Of a DNA stretch of 5,578 nt, positions 1 through 5,508 are shown in pieces. This DNA comes from Planctomycetota bacterium. GTDB taxonomy: Bacteria > Planctomycetota > UBA1135 > GCA-002686595. The stretch lies in contig JAQBVH010000264.1 in assembly GCA_027623615.1 (NCBI GenBank), positions 1 through 5,578 on the forward strand, written 5' to 3'. The position numbers and the translations under genes were made by a program. How positions within the stretch are numbered: position 1 is the stretch's first letter; every line of letters begins with the position of its first letter. The notes under the pieces were generated by a model. The model was not told the origin of the DNA. It made no database searches and worked only from the letters and a program-made list of their open reading frames with translations.

Positions 1-1
1 C

Positions 2-1066
2 GGCACGGTGCTCTGGGAGCGAGACCTGCCCGGGCTGTCGCGCACGGGCTTCCCGTTCGACGGCGGGTACCTCGCGGCGGACCGCGGCGGTCTCTGGTGC
101 GGCGCGGGACCGCGGGCAGTGCACCTGGATGCACGCACCGGCGCGACGCGGGCGGAGGTTTCTGCGCCGAACGGCGCGTGGCACTGGCTGGCGCAGGACG
201 ACGACGTGCTCTTCGGCAGCTGCGGCGCCGCGGGCGCGCCGCGGCGCGACCAGAGCCGCGCGGAGGTGGTCGATCAGTACCGCGACCGGCGACCGCTGGT
301 CGTCTCGCAGACGGTGTTCCGCGCCGGCGGCTGGCAACACCGCGGCGGCGCCATCCCGACCTCGACCCTCGCGGTAGCGGGCGGGCGCTTGCACTTCCTA
401 GAGAGCGCCCTCGCGGGTGATCCCGGGCGGGCGCGCCTGGGCGACCTGCTCAGCGCCGGCGCCGACCTCGTCGCCCTCGACGTGACCAGCGGCGAGGTGC
501 TCTGGCGCCGACCCTTCGAGGTGCGAGAAGAGGTGCACGTGCTCTACACCATCGCGGCCGCGGGGCGGCTGGTCAGCGTCGGTTCCTACGACCACGAGGA
601 CCGCATCTGGTACCGGGTGCGCGTGCACGACGCCGCGACGGGCGAGGAGCTGTGGAGCGCGACGCACGCCAACAACCGGTCGGGCACGGGCGGCGATCAC
701 GGCGAGCAGGTGCATCACCCGCTCCTGCGGGGTCGCACCCTGATCGTCGAGCCGCTGGCCTACGATCTGGACACCGGCCACGTCGTCGACCCGACCGGGG
801 GGCAGGGCTGGAGCATTCCGGCGCGCGGCGGCTGCGGCACGATCTCGGCCTCGTCGAACGCGCTCTTCTTCCGCGACGGACACCCGACCATCCTCGACCT
901 GGTCCCCGGCGGCGGACGGCGCAAGCTGACCGAGGTCACGCGACCGGGCTGCTGGATCAACGTGCTGCCCGCGGCGGGGTTGGTGCTCGTGCCGGAGGCC
1001 AGCTCGGGCTGTGTGTGCGCGTACCCGGTCCAGACCTCGATGGCGTTCCTGCCCGTGGCGGACTAG
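2..1066 (+). CDS. PQQ-like beta-propeller repeat protein, C-terminal part (5' end outside window)
   Basis: The reading frame is open from the first bases (G-T-V-L-W-E...), so the GTG at position 8 is an internal valine codon and the true start lies left of the window. About 354 residues are visible. Several blades carry the PQQ/BamB-type signature of a glycine turn followed by LW: GTVLWERDL at the left edge, SGEVLWRRPF near 488-517 and TGEELW near 638-655. The tail has conserved-looking cysteines: RGGCGT near 821-838, RPGCWIN near 941-961 and SGCVCAYP near 1001-1024. I associate this tail with planctomycete PQQ-like propeller proteins, some of which are multidomain; that is recalled family knowledge. 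Such propellers usually act outside the cytoplasm as scaffolds or as quinoprotein-like domains, and no enzymatic activity can be assigned from this part. The gene converges on the minus-strand Ycf48-like gene. The propeller fold is confident; the specific role is unknown. Confidence 0.8.
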   Translation, partial: GTVLWERDLPGLSRTGFPFDGGYLAADRGGLWCGAGPRAVHLDARTGATRAEVSAPNGAWHWLAQDDDVLFGSCGAAGAPRRDQSRAEVVDQYRDRRPLVVSQTVFRAGGWQHRGGAIPTSTLAVAGGRLHFLESALAGDPGRARLGDLLSAGADLVALDVTSGEVLWRRPFEVREEVHVLYTIAAAGRLVSVGSYDHEDRIWYRVRVHDAATGEELWSATHANNRSGTGGDHGEQVHHPLLRGRTLIVEPLAYDLDTGHVVDPTGGQGWSIPARGGCGTISASSNALFFRDGHPTILDLVPGGGRRKLTEVTRPGCWINVLPAAGLVLVPEASSGCVCAYPVQTSMAFLPVAD

Positions 1067-1078
1067 GCGGACTAGGCG
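1057..1078 (+). repeat. 9-bp tandem duplication spanning the stop codon
   Basis: The unit GGCGGACTA occurs twice in a row and a third copy begins (GGCG), giving a 22-bp stretch with period 9. The first copy encodes the last two residues and the TAG stop of the propeller gene. The second copy repeats Ala-Asp-stop in the same frame, so the duplication does not alter the protein and supplies a second in-frame stop. Its right end overlaps the first 34-bp repeat. Confidence 0.85.
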
Positions 1079-1105
1079 ACCCCGGTGGGGCCGCCTACGC
1101 CTCCT
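1072..1105. repeat. 34-bp hairpin-forming repeat, copy 1
   Basis: This segment matches 1180-1213 at 33 of 34 positions, with C at 1095 here and G at 1203 there. It is itself an imperfect inverted repeat: TAGGCG (1073-1078) pairs with CGCCTA (1092-1097) and CCCC (1080-1083) pairs with GGGG (1087-1090). There is one A/C mismatch and a GGT loop. A second small stem follows and overlaps its end: GCCTCC (1099-1104), loop TAC, GGAGGC (1108-1113). The position between convergent genes fits a bidirectional terminator or a REP-like dispersed palindrome. There is no T-tract, so neither is certain. Confidence 0.75.
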
Positions 1106-1129
1106 ACGGAGGCATGAGTGTTGTTTGGC

Positions 1130-1149
1130 GCCACGCCTCACGGCGTGGC
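1130..1149. other. Perfect inverted repeat between the two 34-bp repeats
   Basis: GCCACGCC (1130-1137) and GGCGTGGC (1142-1149) form a perfect 8-bp GC-rich stem around a TCAC loop. It sits midway between the convergent gene ends at 1066 and 1246 and between the two 34-bp repeats. It could terminate transcription from either side. No T-run follows it on either strand, so this would not be a canonical intrinsic terminator. Confidence 0.5.
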
Positions 1150-1179
1150 AGCTCGGAGTCTGCGCCCGTGGCCACACTC

Positions 1180-1213
1180 CTAGGCGACCCCGGTGGGGCC
1201 GCGTACGCCTCCT
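1180..1213. repeat. 34-bp hairpin-forming repeat, copy 2
   Basis: This is the second copy of the repeat at 1072-1105, offset by exactly 108 bp in the same orientation. The single difference (G at 1203) breaks one pair of the outer stem (TAGGCG against CGCGTA), so it is not compensatory. The copy ends about 33 bp from the stop codon of the minus-strand Ycf48-like gene. Confidence 0.75.
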
Positions 1214-1245
1214 TCGACGTTCGTGTCCTTGGCGCGCCGCCGAGG

Positions 1246-2283
1246 CTACTGCCAGACCTCGACCCGCACGATCGAGCCTCCTGCACCGACGGCCCATCCG
1301 ACCGCGCGGTCGCCGTACCAGCGCGTTGGGCTGAAATCGAGGGCGTAGTGTCCCGGCACCTGGAGGGGCTCCCAGTTCGCGCCCGTGTTGCGCGAGAGGC
1401 TCGAGCCGCCCTTGCCGATCGCCATCAACCAGGAGGGCTGGCCGAACGGGATCTCGGCCACGCAGGAGCGGTAGCCGGGCTGCTCAGCAGACAGGCGCCA
1501 GGTGCGGCCACCATCGTTGGTGTAGGCCGCGGTGCCGTGGGTCGCGTCCGGGCGTGCGTAGTCACCACCGACCACCACGCCGCGCAGCTCGTCGACGAAG
1601 GTGACCGAGAAGGTGCCCTGGCTCGGCGCCCCCTGCTGGAGGGGCACCGGCGCGCTGCGCCAGCTGCTCCCGCCGTCCGAGGAGGCCAGGACCCGCGCGG
1701 CCGCGCCGCCGGTGCCGATCCAGATGTGCTCCCCATCGTGACGGACGTTCGTCCCGCTGGCGGCGAACCCGGCTTCGCCAGTGCGCGGCAAGGGCAAGCC
1801 GCCTCCAACCCGGGTCCAGGTCTGACCGTTGTCCGCGCTCTCGAGCGTCAGGAAGAACCCGTCGAGGGGATCGCCCCAGGCGAGGCCGTGGCCGTTCGAG
1901 AAGTCCATGGCGTCGAGGAAGACACCTTCCTGGTCGAGCTCGTAGACCAGGTCCCAGGTCAGGCCGCCGTCGGTGGTGCGGTAGAGCCGCGCCGGGCGAC
2001 CGGCGCTCATCAGCACCGCCGAGTTCGCGTCCAGGGCTTCGACATCTCGAAAGTCGAGCTCTTCGGCGCCGGGCACCACCCCCGCGGCCCAGGACCCGCC
2101 GCCGTCGATCGTGCGCAGGAAGGTGCCGCCCGAGCCGCTGGCCCAGCAGACCTCGGGGGAGACGGCGGACACGCCGCGCAAGCTGGCCGTCGAGCGGGTG
2201 TCCTGCGCCTCGAAGGTGACGCGGGGGACCGGGGCCAAGCAGGAGGCGCAGAGGAGCAGCGGGCAGAGCAGAAGACGCATCAT
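1246..2283 (-). CDS. Ycf48/BNR-type beta-propeller lipoprotein
   Basis: The 345-residue product starts with a hydrophobic signal (RLLLCPLLLCASC) whose Cys15 is the likely lipidated residue. The -3 position is Cys rather than Leu, so the lipobox is atypical. Six Asp-box (S/T-x-D-x-G-x-x-W) blade motifs follow at regular intervals: TIDGGGSW (58-65), TTDGGLTW (103-110), SADNGQTW (149-156), SSDGGSSW (201-208), TNDGGRTW (255-262) and a degenerate SRNTGANW (297-304). Between them lie family-typical stretches such as LDFRDVEA, GTGGAAARV and VVVGGDYARP. This matches the bacterial 'Ycf48-like/oxidoreductase' propellers, related in fold to the photosystem II assembly factor Ycf48. The non-photosynthetic members have no firmly known reaction, and the 'oxidoreductase' label is not supported by any cofactor motif. 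Two ATGs lie in tandem (2283 and 2280). Either start follows the phnW remnant's TGA by only 3 or 6 bp, which suggests translational coupling. I see no clear Shine-Dalgarno. Confidence 0.85.
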   Translation of the reverse strand: MMRLLLCPLLLCASCLAPVPRVTFEAQDTRSTASLRGVSAVSPEVCWASGSGGTFLRTIDGGGSWAAGVVPGAEELDFRDVEALDANSAVLMSAGRPARLYRTTDGGLTWDLVYELDQEGVFLDAMDFSNGHGLAWGDPLDGFFLTLESADNGQTWTRVGGGLPLPRTGEAGFAASGTNVRHDGEHIWIGTGGAAARVLASSDGGSSWRSAPVPLQQGAPSQGTFSVTFVDELRGVVVGGDYARPDATHGTAAYTNDGGRTWRLSAEQPGYRSCVAEIPFGQPSWLMAIGKGGSSLSRNTGANWEPLQVPGHYALDFSPTRWYGDRAVGWAVGAGGSIVRVEVWQ

Positions 2284-2286
2284 GGA

Positions 2287-2688
2287 TCAGGCGCGCAGTT
2301 CGGTCAGGGCTTCGGCGAAGGCGCCCATCAGTCGGTCGACGTCGGCCGGGAAGGGGTCCCCGATGTGACCGAGGCGGCAGGTCTCCGCTTCGGGGACCTT
2401 GCCGGGGTAGATCACGAAGCCACGCTGCTCGAGGGCGAGGTAGAGCTCGGCGAAGGCGATCGTTTCGGGGAGCTGGGAGCTGGTGATGGTCGGGCTGCGC
2501 GCGTGGGCGGGGAGCAGCGGCCTGACTCCCGGGTCCTCGAAGCCGCCCACGGCGCGCGCGCGCACGGACTGGACGTTGTCGGCGTAGTCGCGGTCCCAGG
2601 TCGACAGATCCGTCAGCATCGCCCGCTTGACCGTTGGGGTCGTCGTCAGGGGACCGGGGGTGAGGAGCAGGTAGGGACGCTCGTCCAT
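2287..2688 (-). pseudogene. phnW: Internally deleted 2-aminoethylphosphonate--pyruvate transaminase (phnW remnant)
   Basis: From the ATG at 2688 the 133-residue frame opens like PhnW: YLLLTPGPLTTTPTVKRAML, then TWDRDY. After about 50 residues it jumps straight to the PhnW C-terminus: RPLLP, SPTIT, FAELY, RGFVIYPGKV, then CRLGHIGDPFPADVDRLM. Full-length PhnW is about 365 residues and converts 2-aminoethylphosphonate plus pyruvate to phosphonoacetaldehyde plus alanine using PLP. The roughly 230 missing residues include the glycine-rich cofactor loop and the Schiff-base lysine (in the SANK region), so the product cannot be an active aminotransferase. The substrate-binding Arg of the RIG/RLG motif is kept. 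The junction lies near 2530-2555, beside an alternating GC tract (2552-2563), and the frame is preserved across it. An upstream in-frame ATG at 2724 would add 12 unrelated residues; 2688 fits the family start. It sits between the lipase and propeller genes in a tight cluster. A sequence or assembly deletion is the main alternative to true decay. Confidence 0.8.
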
Positions 2689-2740
2689 GGGCGCACCGTA
2701 GCGGGCGCTGTGGGGGCCCGCCATGCCCCGTCCGCGTGCT

Positions 2741-3652
2741 TCAGTCGATGGGCTCGAGCAACGCGAGCACGCGCTCGCGCACGACTTGGTGGTCCATCAC
2801 GAGCGTGTGCCACGCGCCGGGAACGTACTCGGTGCGCGCGCCGGGTAGGTAGACCTCGCCGATGCCGACAACCCCATCATCCAGACCAGCGACCCAGGGG
2901 TTGGCCCGGCCCGCGCCCGTGATGACGAAGGTCGGGATCCCGGGGACGGGGACGTCGAGGCCGCGCGGGTTGGCCAGCGCGACGAAGGAGGGTCCCAGCA
3001 GCCAGCGCACCGGCCACAGGTCGAGGCGGCGGGCAATCTCGGCGCCCTGGTTGGGCGGCGCGAGCTGGATCAGGATGCCGGGCTGGATGCGCTTGCGCCA
3101 GGCGGCGCTCGGGTCGCTGAGCACCTCCCGCGCCACGATGCCTCCCAAGCTGTGGGTGACGAAAGAGACTCGCTCGACACCCTCGAGTCCGTCGAGGACC
3201 GCGGTCACCGCGGCCGCGTGCTGTTCGATCGCGGCGCGGGTGCTGGGGTAGGACAGGCAAGCGACCCGGTGTCCTGCCGCGGCGAGAGCCTCCTCGAGAC
3301 CGGTCAAGGAGCGCCGCGTTCGGCCGAGGCCGTGGAGCAGGACGACGAGGTGGGTCCGCGCGTCTTGGCTTCCGTCCACCTCCCACAGCGCCGACTGGCA
3401 GCGCTCCCACGAGCCCCAGGCGCGACGCCGATTCCCCGGATCGAGCAGCCGGTGGTGGCCGGTCCAGGCATGCTGCTGCACCCGCCAACCGTCCTGCCAG
3501 GCCACGTCGGACCAGAGCTGGCTGCCCCCGAGGGTCGGCAGCGTCAAGTTGGGCAGGTCGCCGACGTGCTCCTCGTAGGCGCGCACCGCGGTCGGGGAGT
3601 GGCACGCGGCGGCGATCAGCACGAGGGCGAAGGTCCAGCGGCGAGGTCTCAT
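2741..3652 (-). CDS. Alpha/beta-hydrolase lipase/esterase, probable lipoprotein
   Basis: The chosen ATG (3652) gives 303 residues beginning MRPRRWTFALVLIAAACHS: a positively charged start, a hydrophobic stretch and a lipobox-like AAAC, so the protein is probably exported and lipid-anchored at Cys17. An AAGG seven bases upstream supports this start over the GTG at 3688, which would put 12 extra residues before the signal. Numbered from 3652, the catalytic elements are HGLG (107-110, oxyanion region), THSLGG with nucleophile Ser168, LDDGVV (Asp258 or Asp259) and AWHTLVM (His282). The nucleophile elbow has Thr where G-x-S-x-G usually has its first Gly; THS variants occur in EstA/COG1075-like lipases, to which this is closest. 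It is predicted to cleave carboxylic esters or lipids at the cell envelope, with the substrate unknown. Its stop lies 52 bp before the phnW ATG (16 bp before the longer alternative) and it heads the minus-strand cluster. Confidence 0.85.
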   Translation of the reverse strand: MRPRRWTFALVLIAAACHSPTAVRAYEEHVGDLPNLTLPTLGGSQLWSDVAWQDGWRVQQHAWTGHHRLLDPGNRRRAWGSWERCQSALWEVDGSQDARTHLVVLLHGLGRTRRSLTGLEEALAAAGHRVACLSYPSTRAAIEQHAAAVTAVLDGLEGVERVSFVTHSLGGIVAREVLSDPSAAWRKRIQPGILIQLAPPNQGAEIARRLDLWPVRWLLGPSFVALANPRGLDVPVPGIPTFVITGAGRANPWVAGLDDGVVGIGEVYLPGARTEYVPGAWHTLVMDHQVVRERVLALLEPID

Positions 3653-3665
3653 GGCCTTACTAGGC

Positions 3666-3685
3666 GCGGCTCGAGGGTGAGCCGC
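3666..3685 (-). promoter_or_regulatory. Hairpin in the leader of the lipase gene
   Basis: GCGGCTC (3666-3672) and GAGCCGC (3679-3685) form a perfect 7-bp stem with a 6-base loop. It ends 13 bases upstream of the preferred lipase ATG, just before the AAGG ribosome binding site. It could modulate translation or be the 3' terminator of the coiled-coil gene upstream, but no T-run follows. I see no convincing -35/-10 pair in the 90 bp between the two genes. Confidence 0.35.
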
Positions 3686-3718
3686 CACCCCATTGGTCCT
3701 GATCGATTCGATTCGCCC

Positions 3719-3739
3719 GGTGATGCCCTGGTGATGCCC
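3719..3739. repeat. Short 10-bp direct repeat, period 11
   Basis: GGTGATGCCC occurs at 3719-3728 and again at 3730-3739, separated by one T. It lies immediately after the stop of the coiled-coil frame on the minus strand. It is probably a slippage product, and no function is evident. Confidence 0.5.
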
Positions 3740-3742
3740 CGC

Positions 3743-4450
3743 TCAGGCGCCGATCTGCCGCACGACCTGGCGTACCGCCTCGAGCTGCCGCTCGAGGCGG
3801 TCGCTGTAGCGTTGTAGGGAGCGCTCGGTCAAGTCGGCCGTTCCCACCTCCCTCCGGGTGCCGCCCAATTCCATCCGGGTGTCCTCCAGTTCTCCCCGGG
3901 TGTCCCGTAGCTCCGCGATGCGCTCGGCGAGGTGTGCTCGCGTGCTCCGCAGCTCGGCGGTGACGGTCTCGAGCTCCGCTCGGAACGCATGGAGCTGCTC
4001 GTTGGCCTCCCGCTGGCGGCGGTCACTCTCTCGGGCGCGCGCCATCTGGACGCTCAGGGCAGCCTGCTCGCGACGAACGGCGTCCACCAGCTGCTGAGTG
4101 CGGGCCGAGCGGACTGCGAGACGCTCGGCGAGGTGGGCTTTGCGCTTGCGTTCCTCGGACAGGCTGGCGGCATCTTCGGCGAGTCGGGACTGGAGCTGCC
4201 GATTCTGCTCCTGCTCGTCCGCGATCTGCGCGCTCAACTCCCTCTAGCTGGCCGTTCGAGCCTCGATCAATGCTTGCGCCGCGATGCGCTCGCGATGCTC
4301 GGCGGTGAGCTCGGCGTTGCGTTCCCGCAGGCAAGTGTCGAATCACTCCAACCTCTGGAGCGCGTCGCCGTGGGCGTCTCGCAGGACTGCCAGCTCATCC
4401 AGGGCGCGTGCCAGGGCCTCCCGATCCTGAACCTTCGTCTTGATGGTCAT
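3743..4450 (-). pseudogene. Coiled-coil protein gene with two in-frame stop codons
   Basis: A frame starting at ATG 4450 has an ideal ribosome binding site (AGGAG at 4458-4462, 7-base spacer) and would encode about 235 residues rich in Ala, Glu, Arg, Leu and Gln. It is interrupted by TGA (codon 36, 4343-4345) and TAG (codon 69, 4244-4246). All three segments keep GC-rich third positions and coiled-coil character. Leu17, 20, 31, 34, 41 and 48 keep one heptad register across the TGA. Each stop is one C-to-T change from a codon natural here (CGA Arg, CAG Gln). The longest open part, codons 72-235, could only start at a TTG with no spaced ribosome binding site. Near the C-terminus the pattern E-L-x-x-T-R-x recurs (codons 166-172, 180-186, 187-193, 194-200). 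No signal peptide, membrane segment or known domain was recognised. The family is unknown and the role possibly structural. Sequencing error is the main alternative to pseudogenisation. Confidence 0.7.
3853..3915 (-). repeat. Three 21-bp units encoding heptads
   Basis: The octamer TCCGGGTG (third copy CCCGGGTG) recurs at 3853, 3874 and 3895 with period 21, and the flanking bases are partly conserved. On the minus strand this encodes ELRDTRG, ELEDTRM, ELGGTRR: three consecutive 7-residue coiled-coil units. The DNA similarity points to local unit duplication within the coiled-coil gene rather than only convergent heptad constraint. Confidence 0.7.
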
Positions 4451-4457
4451 CTTCGAT

Positions 4458-4462
4458 CTCCT
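4458..4462 (-). promoter_or_regulatory. Strong ribosome binding site of the coiled-coil gene
   Basis: On the minus strand AGAGGAG is followed by 7 bases and ATG at 4450. It is the best-spaced Shine-Dalgarno in the window. It fixes the original start of the coiled-coil gene upstream of both internal stop codons, which is the main argument that the frame was once longer than the open portion. Confidence 0.7.
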
Positions 4463-4636
4463 CTCGACTCCGATCCTAGATCCACGTCCAGATCGCGGGG
4501 GGGAGGATTATGACCCTGCCCCCATCCCCAAATGCGCCTTGCCAGGCAGGTTCCCGGCCGGACTTGCCCCCCGACACGGCCTTCCAGGACTGACTGGCGG
4601 TCCCTGCGCGGGTCGCTGGTTACCATTCGGTCACGC

Positions 4637-4656
4637 CCTACGCATGACTGCGTAGG
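4637..4656 (+). promoter_or_regulatory. Perfect inverted repeat just upstream of msrA
   Basis: CCTACGCA (4637-4644) and TGCGTAGG (4649-4656) form a perfect 8-bp stem with a TGAC loop, ending 10 bases before the msrA ATG. The right arm contains TAGG, the only Shine-Dalgarno-like bases near this start, so a folded leader would hide them. Read as DNA, it could instead be an operator for a dimeric regulator. Function is inferred from position only. Confidence 0.45.
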
Positions 4657-4666
4657 CGCCGAGCCC

Positions 4667-5434
4667 ATGAAGATGACCCCCTTGCTCCGCTGCACCCTTC
4701 TGGCCGCTGCCCTCTTGTCCTGCAGCACGGGCGACAAGGCCGAGGAGGTCCGCGACGCGGGCCCGAGCCCCGTCGACTCCGAGCCCATCACCGCCGTCGA
4801 GCCGTCCGACGGCACGGCCGAGACCAAGGACGAACCCGTCGCCATGCACGACGCGACCCCGCCGACCGAGGACGGTCCCACGCCCGAGCCCGGGCTCAGC
4901 GAGCCGGCCGAGGAGGCTGCGCCGACCATCGAGACCGCCACCCTTGGTGCCGGCTGCTTCTGGTGCATCGAGGCCGTGCTCGAGCAGATCGAGGGCGTGA
5001 CCGCTGTGCGCTCGGGCTACATGGGCGGCCACATGGACAACCCGACCTACAAGCAGGTCTGCGCGGAGATCACCGGCCACGCCGAAGTGGTCCAGGTCGA
5101 CTTCGACCCGAGCGTGATCAGCTACGGCGAGGTCCTGCACTGGTTCTGGCGGCTGCACGATCCGACGACCCTGAACCGCCAAGGCGCCGACGTCGGCACC
5201 CAGTACCGCTCGGCGATCTACGTCCACTCGCCGGAGCAGCGCGCCACGGCCGAGCGCTCCCTGCAGCTCGCCCAGGCAGAGTTCACCTCGCCGATCGTGA
5301 CCGAGGTCACGGAGGCGAGCACCTTCTGGGAGGCGGAGGGCTACCACCAGGGCTACTACCTCGACAACAAGACCCAGAGCTACTGCCGGATGGTCATCCG
5401 TCCCAAGCTGAAGAAGCTGGGCCTCGACTACTGA
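4667..5434 (+). CDS. msrA: Peptide-methionine (S)-S-oxide reductase MsrA, lipoprotein form
   Basis: The enzyme reduces methionine-S-sulfoxide in proteins, repairing oxidative damage. From ATG 4667 there are 255 residues. MKMTPLLRC plus LLAAALLSC is a lipoprotein signal with Cys19 as the likely lipidation site. Residues 20-88 are a Pro/Glu/Asp/Thr-rich, probably disordered linker. The MsrA domain follows: GCFWC with catalytic Cys97 (100-residue numbering ends at the second Cys), GYMGG (118-122), TGHAEVVQVDFDP (136-148), NRQGADVGTQYRSAIY (170-185) and EGYHQGYY (224-231), with Cys240 in SYCR as the probable resolving cysteine. Catalytic motifs look complete. The longer frame from 4532 would add a 45-residue stretch with no signal character, so 4667 is preferred over it; ATG 4673 is possible too. 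The signal peptide places the enzyme outside the cytoplasm, where it needs an external electron donor not seen here. The gene appears monocistronic, ending at a strong hairpin. Confidence 0.95.
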   Translation: MKMTPLLRCTLLAAALLSCSTGDKAEEVRDAGPSPVDSEPITAVEPSDGTAETKDEPVAMHDATPPTEDGPTPEPGLSEPAEEAAPTIETATLGAGCFWCIEAVLEQIEGVTAVRSGYMGGHMDNPTYKQVCAEITGHAEVVQVDFDPSVISYGEVLHWFWRLHDPTTLNRQGADVGTQYRSAIYVHSPEQRATAERSLQLAQAEFTSPIVTEVTEASTFWEAEGYHQGYYLDNKTQSYCRMVIRPKLKKLGLDY

Positions 5435-5467
5435 TCACCCCGGAAGGGTCCGCGCGAAGCGGGGACG

Positions 5468-5508
5468 GACGGGCGCACCTCACGCCAGTCGTGAGGTGCG
5501 CGCCCGTC
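5468..5508 (+). terminator. Strong hairpin downstream of msrA
   Basis: The left arm 5468-5484 (GACGGGCGCACCTCACG) pairs with 5490-5508 across a 5-base CCAGT loop. It has 17 base pairs and one 2-base GC bulge in the right arm. It begins 33 bases after the msrA stop. It is the most stable hairpin in the window and very likely ends msrA transcription, although it is followed by GTCAAGAG repeats rather than a T-tract. A smaller stem (CCGC 5450-5453 with GCGG 5459-5462) lies just before it. Confidence 0.7.

Larger units (their letters stand above)
4451..4666. other. Divergent intergenic region between the coiled-coil gene and msrA
   Basis: These 216 bp separate two divergently oriented genes and should hold both promoters. 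Visible contents are the minus-strand ribosome binding site at 4458-4462, a run of seven G (4497-4503), pyrimidine-rich blocks and the hairpin at 4637-4656. A minus-strand CATAAT (complement of 4507-4512) resembles a -10 box but has no matching -35. I cannot place either promoter with confidence and see no gene here. Confidence 0.5.

Noticed and set aside
1130..1149. Canonical rho-independent terminator for the propeller gene.
   Set aside because: The stem is perfect but no T-run follows on either strand, so it is listed only as an inverted repeat.
652..2922. Very long plus-strand open frame (756 codons) crossing the propeller gene, the intergenic repeats, the Ycf48-like gene and the phnW remnant.
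   Set aside because: It lies antisense to genes with clear motifs (six Asp boxes, PhnW ends), runs through non-coding repeats, has no recognisable domain, and long antisense open frames are expected at this GC content.
2877..3605. 242-codon minus-strand frame inside the lipase gene.
   Set aside because: It is an Arg/Pro-rich shifted reading of the lipase, whose own frame has a full catalytic triad and signal peptide.
4244..4345. Programmed recoding (selenocysteine at TGA, pyrrolysine at TAG) in the coiled-coil gene.
   Set aside because: Both stops fall in ordinary coiled-coil sequence with no catalytic context, two different recoding events in one gene would be needed, and I saw no obvious SECIS-like structure directly after the TGA.
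4507..4512. Minus-strand CATAAT as a -10 box for the coiled-coil gene.
   Set aside because: No -35-like hexamer lies at 16-18 bp, and a single AT-rich hexamer is weak evidence. The surrounding bases could equally be part of a dispersed repeat, which only a genome search could show.
4510..4593. 27-codon plus-strand ORF after GGAGG in the intergenic region, a possible leader peptide for msrA.
   Set aside because: The Shine-Dalgarno-like bases are part of a G-run and only 3 bases from the ATG. The peptide is an unremarkable proline-rich string, and nothing shows attenuation.
4447..4968. Minus-strand 173-codon frame across the msrA start.
   Set aside because: Low-complexity Ser/Gly/Val-rich translation antisense to the msrA signal peptide and linker, with no supporting start or motif.
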